Below are positions 8,335-16,419 of a DNA stretch of 36,690 nucleotides, piece by piece (the stretch's first letter is position 1; each line of letters opens with the position of its first letter). The notes under the pieces are model-generated. The model searched no databases and was not told where the DNA came from. It saw nothing but the letters and a program-made list of their open reading frames with translations. The position numbers and the translations under genes are program-made. Source of the stretch: Bacteroidota bacterium (GTDB taxonomy: Bacteria; Bacteroidota; Ignavibacteria; Ignavibacteriales; Ignavibacteriaceae); contig JAKAJV010000052.1 in assembly GCA_021813585.1 (NCBI GenBank), positions 1 through 36,690 of the forward strand, given 5' to 3'.

Positions 8335-9159
8335 TTACACGTTCTTCTGAAAAGAGTTCTTAGACTTTTGTTCTTTTATAACGGCCGAAACAGCAATCAA
8401 TAAAGCTGTAAGTCCCAACTGGACAGGCAGTAAATAGTTAGGGTAGTTTTTTGCTACATCAAAAAAGCCTTCCCACCCGGTGTACCTTGCGGCAAACAGA
8501 ATATGGATGAACATTTGGGACTGACTGCCGAAAGCCAGCAGGTTGCACCAGAAAATTGTAAATATAATTATCGAGAACCAATAGATATTTTGAAAATAAT
8601 TTATAAGAAGCCCTGTAATTACTGCCGAAATAAAAAATGAAACCAGGCCGAACAAATCCAGCTTAGATTTATCCACCGGGACAAACTCGTAGGCGAACAC
8701 CAGCAGCACAATAATAACCGAAGATAAAAACCGCCGTTTGAACAATGAGCTCGTCAAAATTAAAAATAAAGCGAAGGCAATAAGCTGAAACAAATTCCAG
8801 ACGAGGTAAACCGGATAATCAACAACAGAGGAAAGGCCGAACTCATAAAAATATTCCGGGTCGCCTATCTCTATTTTTTTTGCTAAGTACAAGGCTGCAA
8901 TCAAAATTAAGAAAGGGATGAAAATCCATCCCAGCGGCTGAAAGGTCTTATTGTAAGGAGGCTTCTTTAAAATATTTTTAACGGAAGATAAATTACCCGG
9001 GCCGGAAATTATGATGAGAGGAAGAATTAAGCTAAGATGAAATCTGAACCCGGCAATAATTATATAGGTGTCTAGATTAAAATGCCTAAGCAGCAGACCG
9101 GCAGCATTAACAACCAGTATTGCAGCCACAATCCGGGATATTTTTAAATTGGGATTCAC
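8335..9159 (-). CDS. Polytopic inner-membrane protein, unknown function
   Basis: A 274-residue protein composed mainly of membrane helices, about seven to eight by eye (for example around residues 9-25, 39-52, 77-92, 118-138, 147-160, 172-187, 193-212 and 244-262), with a basic C-terminal tail. No enzyme or transporter motif is recognised. It starts with GTG at 9159, six bases after the stop of the DUF2231-like gene, so translational coupling is likely; the ribosome site is weak. Together with the DUF2231-like and barrel genes it makes a small envelope module inside the truA cluster. Confidence 0.75.
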   Translation of the reverse strand: MNPNLKISRIVAAILVVNAAGLLLRHFNLDTYIIIAGFRFHLSLILPLIIISGPGNLSSVKNILKKPPYNKTFQPLGWIFIPFLILIAALYLAKKIEIGDPEYFYEFGLSSVVDYPVYLVWNLFQLIAFALFLILTSSLFKRRFLSSVIIVLLVFAYEFVPVDKSKLDLFGLVSFFISAVITGLLINYFQNIYWFSIIIFTIFWCNLLAFGSQSQMFIHILFAARYTGWEGFFDVAKNYPNYLLPVQLGLTALLIAVSAVIKEQKSKNSFQKNV

Positions 9160-9165
9160 AAGCTT

Positions 9166-9645
9166 TTACTTTCGAATTTCTCCTTTTAACAAGTCGGTTC
9201 CAATTCCGTGTTTATAAACCAGCCTTCCGCCTAACTGCCCGGTGCGGTAAACCAAAAAGGAGCCGAGCAACGCAAGAAATATAAATAAGATTTTCATCTT
9301 TCCCGAAAATTTTTTCCTGAGCGCGATGAACGTTCTTAAAACAAGAAGCCCGGTAAAATACCACATAGTTATGTTGGCCAATTCTTCATGATCTTCGATT
9401 GCACCGGCAGCTATATTAACGCCTTTGCTGCCCAGCTGCTTAGCTGCATCAACGGCGGAATTTCCCGAAAGCACTGCGGCAACCGCGCCTATAACGCCGA
9501 AGAATAAAAACAAATGAGCTGTTTTGGAAAAATATTCTTTCCGGAAAATTATTCCGATAATTTCAAGCAAAGCGTATACTAAAAAAAACGCTATGGGAAA
9601 ATGCACAACCTGTGGATGCAGATTAGCGAGAAAGTTCATCTTCAT
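9166..9645 (-). CDS. DUF2231-like predicted membrane protein
   Basis: A 159-residue protein with four predicted membrane helices. It opens with the segment LHPQVVHFPIAFFLVYALLE (residues 8-27), which matches the HPxxVHFPIAL signature of the DUF2231 family of small four-helix inner-membrane proteins. Further His residues sit in EDHEEL and at the end of helix 2, and some relatives are suspected of binding heme or a metal; that is only an inference here. The gene begins 14 bases after the SDR gene and ends six bases before the next membrane protein gene. The biological role of the family is not established. Confidence 0.8.
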   Translation of the reverse strand: MKMNFLANLHPQVVHFPIAFFLVYALLEIIGIIFRKEYFSKTAHLFLFFGVIGAVAAVLSGNSAVDAAKQLGSKGVNIAAGAIEDHEELANITMWYFTGLLVLRTFIALRKKFSGKMKILFIFLALLGSFLVYRTGQLGGRLVYKHGIGTDLLKGEIRK

Positions 9646-9659
9646 TCCTTAAATTAATT

Positions 9660-10415
9660 TCAGCCGCATAACACTGAACCGCCGTTTACATTTAATATCT
9701 CTCCGTCTATATAGTCGGCAAGCCCGGAAGCTAAAAACAGAACCGGGCCGGCTATATCTTCCGGCCCGGCAATTTTTCTAACAGGCATTTCGTTCCTAAC
9801 CTTTTCCTTGTATTCCTCGTTCGAAAATACTCCTTCGGTCATCTCTGTAATAACCCATCCGGGCGCAACGCAGTTAACCGTTATGTTAAAGCCGCCAAGC
9901 TCGGCTGCCAGAGATTTGGTAAACGATATTATCCCTCCCTTTGACGAAGCATAGTGGGAATAAAAAGGCTCTCCTCTTTGCCCGGCAGTCGATGCAATGT
10001 TTATTATTCTGCCGAACTTGTTTTTCTTCATTGACGGAATGACGGCTTTAGTAAATAGGAATGTGCCAGTCAGGTTTACTCTTATCGTCTCTTCCCATTT
10101 ATCAAGACTTAATAACTCGACTTTGCCGTGCTTCCATATTCCGGCATTGTTAACTAAAATATCCACTCTCCCGAAATCATGGATAATTCTTTCCACGCTG
10201 CTTTCAATTTCCTCCGGTCTGTTCATGTCCACATTATAAGCTTTGATTTTTGTATCACCGGAAAGTTCGTTAACTAATTTCTCCGAATTCTTCTTACCCG
10301 AATAATAAGTAAAAGCTACATCGGCACCGGCATTGCAAAACATTCTAACGCAGGCCTCGCCTATGCCTTTAGAGCCGCCGGTAATTAATGCTATTTTAGA
10401 TTCCAGATCTATCAT
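9660..10415 (-). CDS. Short-chain dehydrogenase/reductase, FabG-like
   Basis: A 251-residue classical SDR using NAD(P)H. The Rossmann motif TGGSKGIG is at residues 12-19, the NNAG motif at 89-92, and the catalytic tetrad is complete: Asn114, Ser142, Tyr155 and Lys159 (YASSK). The C-terminus ends in the usual DGEILNVNGG block. Length and motif spacing match 3-oxoacyl-ACP reductase, but FabG-like paralogues act on many ketones and sugars, and this copy is not beside acpP or fabD/fabF, so the substrate is open. It begins two bases after the truA stop, a spacing that suggests translational coupling, and no independent ribosome site is obvious. Confidence 0.93.
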   Translation of the reverse strand: MIDLESKIALITGGSKGIGEACVRMFCNAGADVAFTYYSGKKNSEKLVNELSGDTKIKAYNVDMNRPEEIESSVERIIHDFGRVDILVNNAGIWKHGKVELLSLDKWEETIRVNLTGTFLFTKAVIPSMKKNKFGRIINIASTAGQRGEPFYSHYASSKGGIISFTKSLAAELGGFNITVNCVAPGWVITEMTEGVFSNEEYKEKVRNEMPVRKIAGPEDIAGPVLFLASGLADYIDGEILNVNGGSVLCG

Positions 10416-10417
10416 GT

Positions 10418-11146
10418 TTAATATTTTACTTTATAAAGGAACAATCCTTTTGCCGGAACGGCTTCACCGGCAGAGCGGCGGTCCTTGGATTCGATTACTC
10501 GCTTAACGTATTCCGATCCGCCGCCGGTTTTTGCCGCTTTAATTAAAGTACCGACTATTGTTCTTACCATGCCGTGCAAGAACCTGTCGGCTTCAATTTT
10601 AAAAATTATCCGGTTGTTCCATTTTTTCCAACGGGCTTCATAAATATTGCAAATTTTATTTTTTGTCCCGGTGTTCTGTCTCGCAAAGGAAGTAAAATCT
10701 TTTTCGCCTAGAATGTTTCCGCTTAATTCGTTTAGTAATTCACAGTTTAATTCCCCGTGATAAAAATAAGAATACTTATTATAAAACGGCGACTTTTGAC
10801 TGCTGAAAAAGTAAAGATAAGTTCTCTTCTTCGCATCAAACCTGGCATGGAACTCGAGCGGCACAGCTTCCAGATTAACAATAGAAATGTCCGAAGGCAG
10901 GATAGAATTTAAAGAATGCATGAACTTAAAAATATCTACGTCATTATCGGTTCTAAAATTTGCTACCTGCCCGAATGCATGAACCCCGGTATCGGTTCTT
11001 CCCGAGCCGATAAGGCTTACTTTTTTCTTAAGGATTACCTCAATCGACTCGGTAATTTTTTGCTGAATTGATGCAGAGTTTTCCTGCACCTGCCAGCCGT
11101 TGTAATTTGTACCGTCGTATTGTATGGTCAGCTTATAATTATTCAA
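10418..11146 (-). CDS. truA: tRNA pseudouridine(38-40) synthase
   Basis: TruA isomerises uridines at positions 38-40 of the tRNA anticodon stem. The 242-residue protein has the N-terminal strand YDGTNYNGWQVQ (10-21), the catalytic Asp52 in GSGRTDTGVHA, the RTYLYFF block and the C-terminal FLHGMVRTIVGTLI motif near residue 190. Length and order match the family (about 240-270). It is the first gene of a cluster of seven closely spaced genes on this strand, headed by a Bacteroidota-type promoter at 11275-11306. Confidence 0.96.
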   Translation of the reverse strand: MNNYKLTIQYDGTNYNGWQVQENSASIQQKITESIEVILKKKVSLIGSGRTDTGVHAFGQVANFRTDNDVDIFKFMHSLNSILPSDISIVNLEAVPLEFHARFDAKKRTYLYFFSSQKSPFYNKYSYFYHGELNCELLNELSGNILGEKDFTSFARQNTGTKNKICNIYEARWKKWNNRIIFKIEADRFLHGMVRTIVGTLIKAAKTGGGSEYVKRVIESKDRRSAGEAVPAKGLFLYKVKY

Positions 11147-11274
11147 GATTATTCTTTAATGATTTCAATTCTATCTGCAGCTCCAGCCTGGTCAAATAAG
11201 CTAAAACTAAACCGGAACCGCAGACCGCACTGCAGGCGGCCCATTAGCCGGTTAAACAAAATATATACTTACCG

Positions 11275-11306
11275 CAAAGGTATAAAAATAATCGAAAATA
11301 GAGCAA
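11275..11306 (-). promoter_or_regulatory. Bacteroidota-type promoter for the truA cluster
   Basis: Read on the minus strand, TTG (11306-11304), a 21-base spacer and TACCTTTG (11282-11275) match the -33/-7 elements (TTG and TAnnTTTG) of the Bacteroidota primary sigma factor. Transcription would start near 11268, giving a leader of about 120 bases before truA. Position, strand and spacing all fit; there is no experimental support. Confidence 0.55.
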
Positions 11307-11417
11307 CAAAAATTATATTATGCTGTACGATGTAAATTTTTCCTGAAAAACTTCGATTATGAATATGATGCTTTCTATCAAGTTTAAAAGCAGAGCGGCA
11401 GACTCTTTATAATAAAT

Positions 11418-11551
11418 GCCCCCCATCTCCCCCATAGGGGGAGAGAAAAATACTCGGTCGGAGTATTGACTCCGGCCTGCGCTGAAAGACACCCCCGACC
11501 CTAGGGTCGGGGTATTTTAAGTCCTCCCTTTTGGGGAGGATTTAGGAGGGG
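11418..11551. repeat. GC-rich multi-hairpin intergenic element
   Basis: Inside the 452-base gap between truA and the first kinase gene lies a GC-rich block of about 134 bases made almost wholly of inverted repeats. Perfect stems are at 11426-11444 (8 bp, ATA loop), 11449-11467 (7 bp), 11493-11512 (a 20-base palindrome centred on TA) and 11522-11540 (7 bp). A 9-bp stem with one G-T pair at 11456-11477 competes with the second hairpin. The two ends read alike on opposite strands (GCCCCCCATC...TCCCCC on the left; GGCCCCTCCTAAATCCTCCC from the right), so the block behaves as one imperfect inverted unit. It codes for nothing and is much more GC-rich than its flanks. The rest of the gap holds the truA promoter and otherwise nothing that I recognise. 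Confidence 0.75.
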
Positions 11552-11598
11552 CCAATAAGAGGTTCTCATTTAACAATTGATAAAACTTCTGGAATAAA

Positions 11599-13803
11599 AT
11601 GACAGACCGGGACAAGACAAAGGCTCAATTACTTGAGGAAATAAATTCGCTCAGAGTTGAAAGCGATAAGCTGCATAAACTGACGAAGGACCATCAACAC
11701 GAAAAAGAAGAGCTGAGAAAAAACAACCGGGCTCTAAAAATATTAAGCAGCTGCAATCAGGCTCTTATAAGGGCAAAAGAAGAAAAGACTCTTCTTAATA
11801 ATATCTGCAGGATAATAATAGACAAAGGCGGGTATAAATTCGCGTGGATAGGCTATCTGCATGATGATGAAAATAAACATGTTGTTCCTGCAGCTTATGC
11901 AGGCAGCAGCAGCGGATATTTAAATTCGTTAAGCATCTCATGCGCAAATAATAATTATAACAAAAATCCCGTTAGCCATGCAATACACGAAAGGAAAACG
12001 AAAGTTGCGGCAGATATTCATTCGGAGAAAAATTACTCTGAGTGGAGAGAAGTTGCGCTGCAAAAAGGATTTCTATCGTCGATAAGCTTCCCGTTATTAA
12101 AGGATGATTATTGCTTCGGCGCGTTAAATATATATTCGTCTAATTCAAATGCGTTTGACGATACGGAAATAACTCTTCTTAAAGAATTATCCGACGACCT
12201 GGCCTTCGGTATATCTTCATTAAGGCTTTTAAAAGAAAAAGAGAAGATTGACAAGAACCTTTCCGAAAGCGAGGACAGGACGAGGAGCTTGTTCGAAAAT
12301 GCCGCTATAGGAATTTACAGGACCACTACCGAAGGTAGACTTGTTATGGCTAATCCGGAACTAATTAAAATCCTCGGCTATGATTCCTACGAAGATTTAC
12401 GCGCAGCCGAAATGAAAGATATTTACACAGAGATTAAAAAGAGAGAAGAATTTTTAGAGGCAGCTTCCCGGAACGGCATTGTTACCGGCTTTGAGACAGA
12501 GCTAAGACGGAAGGACGGCTTAACAATAAACGTAAGACTTAACGGGAGATTAATTAACAACAATAGCTTTAACGAGCAATATATGGAGGGAACATTAGAA
12601 GACATTACGAGTAAAAAAGAGATCGAAAGGAATTTAATAGAAGCCAAAGAAAGGGCGGAAGAGATGAACCGCCTTAAGGATAATTTTTTAGCAAACATGA
12701 GCCACGAACTGAGAACGCCCATGGTCGGCATACTAGGCTTTTCCGAAATCTTTTTGAATAATATGACAGACGGCGAATACAAGGAAATGGCGGAAGCACT
12801 CTATTCTTCAGGGAAAAGATTAATGGAAACTCTGGATTCCATACTGGATCTTTCAAAACTGGAAGCGAACCAAATTCAACTGTGCAAAACGAAAGTAAAT
12901 ATTAACAACCAGGTAAATGAATTAATTTCATCCTACTCGGAAACAGCACAAAAGAAGGGACTGTATATTAAGCACGAAATATCCGATGAGGAAATATATT
13001 CCGTTCTGGATATTCAGATACTAAAAAAGATTTTAAACAACCTGGTTAACAACGCTATTAAATATACAGCAAGGGGCGGTGTTGTAATAAATGTAAACAG
13101 CCAATTTATGAACGGCAGGAAGTGGGCGGTAATTAAAATTACCGATACCGGTATTGGCATTCCCGAGCAGGGGCAAAAAATTATATTTGAAGACTTCAGA
13201 CAGTTGAGCGAAGGCCTGAACCGCAAATATGAAGGCAACGGTCTCGGCCTATCCTTAACAAAAAGATTTGTCGAACTTATGGGCGGCGTATTGCATCTTG
13301 AAAGCACTATAAATTCAGGCTCAATTTTTACAATCAAATTCCCTTCGGCAGATAGCAATCACGGTACCTTATCCGAAACAAATAAAAACCAAGCAGCCCG
13401 GCAAAGCTCCCCCGGCGGGCTAAATACTCTCAACGTTCTGCCATATGTTCTAATGGTGGATAATGATTTGACCACGGTTGATATTACAAAGATTATGTTA
13501 AAAAATGTCTGTTATGTAGACTACGCATTGAACGGAGGCGAGGCATTGAAAAAGATTACCGAAAAAAATTACGACGCTGTTTTTATGGATATAAATCTAG
13601 GCGCCGGATTAAACGGCATGGAGGTAACTAAAAAGATAAAAGAAAATCCAGCCTATGCAGGTATTCCTGTAATTGCTTGTACCGCTTATGCAATGCAGGG
13701 AGACAAGGAAAAGTTTTTGCAGGAAGGCTGCACTCATTATGTTTCAAAGCCATTTCAAAAGGAAACTATTATAGGTTTGTTAAAAGGAATTTTTAACCGT
13801 TAG
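11599..13803 (+). CDS. Hybrid sensor histidine kinase: coiled coil-GAF-PAS-HisKA-HATPase-REC
   Basis: A 734-residue cytoplasmic hybrid kinase with no membrane helix. In order: an N-terminal coiled coil (about 5-60), a GAF domain (about 60-212), a PAS domain (about 225-340), a dimerisation domain with the phospho-accepting His369 in FLANMSHELRTP, an ATPase with N box NNAIKY (484-489), G1 DTGIG (516-520) and G2 GNGLGLSL (546-553), a Ser/Asn-rich linker (583-612), and a receiver domain with the acidic pair Asp621-Asn622, the phospho-acceptor Asp664 in VFMDINLG and the conserved Lys717 in VSKPF. The acidic pocket here is DND rather than the usual DD, a minor deviation. Start ATG 11599 follows TGGAA. 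A second kinase follows after 70 bases; no DNA-binding regulator is nearby, so the output partner is unknown. Confidence 0.94.
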   Translation: MTDRDKTKAQLLEEINSLRVESDKLHKLTKDHQHEKEELRKNNRALKILSSCNQALIRAKEEKTLLNNICRIIIDKGGYKFAWIGYLHDDENKHVVPAAYAGSSSGYLNSLSISCANNNYNKNPVSHAIHERKTKVAADIHSEKNYSEWREVALQKGFLSSISFPLLKDDYCFGALNIYSSNSNAFDDTEITLLKELSDDLAFGISSLRLLKEKEKIDKNLSESEDRTRSLFENAAIGIYRTTTEGRLVMANPELIKILGYDSYEDLRAAEMKDIYTEIKKREEFLEAASRNGIVTGFETELRRKDGLTINVRLNGRLINNNSFNEQYMEGTLEDITSKKEIERNLIEAKERAEEMNRLKDNFLANMSHELRTPMVGILGFSEIFLNNMTDGEYKEMAEALYSSGKRLMETLDSILDLSKLEANQIQLCKTKVNINNQVNELISSYSETAQKKGLYIKHEISDEEIYSVLDIQILKKILNNLVNNAIKYTARGGVVINVNSQFMNGRKWAVIKITDTGIGIPEQGQKIIFEDFRQLSEGLNRKYEGNGLGLSLTKRFVELMGGVLHLESTINSGSIFTIKFPSADSNHGTLSETNKNQAARQSSPGGLNTLNVLPYVLMVDNDLTTVDITKIMLKNVCYVDYALNGGEALKKITEKNYDAVFMDINLGAGLNGMEVTKKIKENPAYAGIPVIACTAYAMQGDKEKFLQEGCTHYVSKPFQKETIIGLLKGIFNR

Positions 13804-13873
13804 TGTTTAAAAAATAATTATAGAATGTCAACATACCATGATTTATATTAAATATGCTTTTACATAGATTTTT

Positions 13874-16396
13874 ATGAAAGACAGTAAAAAATTAATGCCT
13901 GCACATAAAAGGAGTTCTAAAAATCGCCGTACTGAATTGCAAAGACTAGGGAACGGCCGGAATAAACATCTAAGTACCATCAAAGAGCTTAAGAAATCCA
14001 ACAAAGAGTTGACGACATATTTAAAAGCTCTTCCCGATATAATTTTTGTTATGGACGCCGAAGGAAGGTATTTAAAAATTCTTGAGACAAGCCTTCTAGG
14101 CGCACTGTACAAGTCTCCCGGCCGCTTAATTGGCAAAAACGTTTACGAGATATTCCCTGCGGACAAAGCAGATTTAATTATCGACCGGATAAAAAAATCT
14201 TTAGCCAGGAATAAAACCATCTCATTAGAATACGAAATAATAAGCGGCAGAAGGAAGCTCTGGTTCTCCGGTATAATTGTTCCGCTTACAAAAGAAACTG
14301 TAATTTTTATTTCGAGAGACATAACCGGGCAGAAGCAAATTGAAAGCACCGAGAAGGAGCTGCAGAGCCTTTTCCGGCTTATCTGGGAAAATTCCATAAT
14401 GGGCATGAGGCTGATTGACGACAACGGAACCATACTGATGGTAAACGATGCCTTCTGCCGGATGGTAGGTAAAAGTAAAAAACAGCTTGAAGGCAAGCTT
14501 TTATCGGTTATCTATAATAAGGAGAGGCATTCCGAAATCGTAAGAAAGCACCGGGATAGATTCAAGGCCAAAACTGTAAATCCATACATTGAACAGGAAT
14601 TTATTCTATGGAACAATGAAAAAAGATGGTTCGGAGTAACCAATACATTTCTTGAGCTTGAAAAGGAAGTAACATACCTTCTCGGAATATTTCGCGACAT
14701 AACCGAAATAAAAAGCTCCGAGGAAGCTTTGATAGAAAGCGAAAAAAGATTCAGGCTGCTGTTTGAAAACTCGGCTGAGAGCTTTTGCATAATGACTGAG
14801 AGGTTTGAAGAGTGCAACGAGAAGATGTGCGAGCTTTTCGGCTGCTCAAGAGAGGAAATAGTAGGGCATTCGCCTTGGGAGTTTTCGCCGGAGTTTCAGC
14901 CGGACGGCAGAGGCTCGCGAGAATCGGCTTTGGAAAAAATAAACGCAGCATTAAACGGCATTCCGCAATATTTTTATTGGCAGCATAAGAGAAAGGACAA
15001 TGCTTTAATAGATATAGAAGTCTCGCTTAAGAAATTCTCGGTTGATAATAAGAGCATGGTTCAGGCTACACTGCACGATATAACCGAGCGTACAAGGTAC
15101 GAGAAAATTCAAAATGCCTTATACAAAATCTCGGAAGCGGTAATTACCACCGATGATATGCATACGTTATATTCAAAAATTCACGATGTAATAAAAGGCT
15201 TAATGTCCGCAGATAATTTTTACATCGCACTGTACGATGAATATACTGATCTAATGTCATTCCCCTATTTTGTTGATGAACACGATACGCCGCCCGCGCC
15301 AAGAAAGCTGCGCAAAGGATTAACCGAATACGTGCTTAAGACCGGGGAAAACATGATAATAACCAAAGAGCGGGATTCCGAACTGCGCAGACAGGGAATA
15401 CTTGAATTAATCGGTGAAGCCTCGGCTATATGGCTCGGCGTTACGTTAAAGCTGGAAGGTAAGACAATCGGCGTTATGGCGGTGCAGGACTACAACAACG
15501 ATAGAGCTTACGGAGAATCGGAAAAGCAAATTCTCGAATTCGTTTCAGAACAGATTGCGCTTGCTATAGACAGGAAACAAACCGCAGAGGAACTGATTAA
15601 ATATACCTGGCAGCTGAAGGCAAACAGCGGCCTGTTGGAAGAAAGAGCGCAGCAGCTTACTAACTTAAATAAACAGCTCGAGGAATCGGAGAAAAAACTA
15701 ATCGAGCTGAATTCGAGTAAAGACAAGCTGTTCTCAATAATCGCCCACGACCTTAAGAGCCCGTTCCAGCCCTTGATCGGTATGTCGGAAATCCTCGCTA
15801 ATGAAGAAGAAATATTAACCGGGGAAGAAAGGACTAAGTTTAAAAAGGATATTTACAATGCGATAAAGAACCAGTACAAACTGCTGGAAAATCTGCTTGA
15901 TTGGTCAAGGCTTCAAACCGGGAGATTGGATTTTAAGCCTGTACAACTGAACCTGGCCCAGAAAGCCGGGGAAGTTATAAAGATATTGGCATCCAACGCC
16001 TTCAATAAAAATATCAGCATATCTAATAAAATTGGAAACGATATTTTTATTACCGCCGACGAATATATGCTTCATTCCGTATTTCAAAATATAATTACCA
16101 ACTCAATAAAGTTTACCAACCAGGGCGGGAATATATCTTTATCAGCAAAACCAACCGGCAAATTTACCGAGATAGAAATTGCAGACAACGGGATCGGCAT
16201 GTCCGCTGAAGATATAAGAAAAGTCTTTAGGACGGATACTCACCACACCACATTGGGCACGGCAAAAGAAAAAGGTACTGGCCTCGGTCTTATGATCTGC
16301 AAAGAAATGATAGCGAAGAACGGCGGAGAAATAAGAATAGAAAGCAAGCCGGGCGAAGGGACAAAATTCATTTTCACTCTGCAGTCTTCAAATTAA
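13874..16396 (+). CDS. Multi-sensor histidine kinase: three PAS-GAF-HisKA-HATPase
   Basis: An 840-residue soluble sensor kinase. After a basic N-terminus and short coiled coil come three PAS domains (about 48-155, 165-280 and 292-405, each ending in a DIT motif of the PAC type: RDITGQ, RDITEI, HDITER), a GAF domain (about 410-568), a long coiled coil (570-615), the HisKA domain with His625 in FSIIAHDLKSP, and an ATPase with N box NSIKF (743-747), G1 DNGIG (771-775) and G2 GTGLGLMI (801-808). There is no receiver domain. The start ATG at 13874 has no clear ribosome site, common in this group of bacteria. It follows the hybrid kinase by 70 bases and converges on an aldehyde dehydrogenase gene with 23 bases between the stops. 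Ligands are unknown. Confidence 0.93.
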   Translation: MKDSKKLMPAHKRSSKNRRTELQRLGNGRNKHLSTIKELKKSNKELTTYLKALPDIIFVMDAEGRYLKILETSLLGALYKSPGRLIGKNVYEIFPADKADLIIDRIKKSLARNKTISLEYEIISGRRKLWFSGIIVPLTKETVIFISRDITGQKQIESTEKELQSLFRLIWENSIMGMRLIDDNGTILMVNDAFCRMVGKSKKQLEGKLLSVIYNKERHSEIVRKHRDRFKAKTVNPYIEQEFILWNNEKRWFGVTNTFLELEKEVTYLLGIFRDITEIKSSEEALIESEKRFRLLFENSAESFCIMTERFEECNEKMCELFGCSREEIVGHSPWEFSPEFQPDGRGSRESALEKINAALNGIPQYFYWQHKRKDNALIDIEVSLKKFSVDNKSMVQATLHDITERTRYEKIQNALYKISEAVITTDDMHTLYSKIHDVIKGLMSADNFYIALYDEYTDLMSFPYFVDEHDTPPAPRKLRKGLTEYVLKTGENMIITKERDSELRRQGILELIGEASAIWLGVTLKLEGKTIGVMAVQDYNNDRAYGESEKQILEFVSEQIALAIDRKQTAEELIKYTWQLKANSGLLEERAQQLTNLNKQLEESEKKLIELNSSKDKLFSIIAHDLKSPFQPLIGMSEILANEEEILTGEERTKFKKDIYNAIKNQYKLLENLLDWSRLQTGRLDFKPVQLNLAQKAGEVIKILASNAFNKNISISNKIGNDIFITADEYMLHSVFQNIITNSIKFTNQGGNISLSAKPTGKFTEIEIADNGIGMSAEDIRKVFRTDTHHTTLGTAKEKGTGLGLMICKEMIAKNGGEIRIESKPGEGTKFIFTLQSSN

Positions 16397-16419
16397 GCCA
16401 TTACCGGCAGACAAAGATA

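Noticed and set aside
11418-11551. CRISPR array or riboswitch in the hairpin cluster
   Set aside because: There are no regularly spaced direct repeats with unique spacers, and no known riboswitch core can be recognised; tandem inverted repeats fit a palindromic element better.
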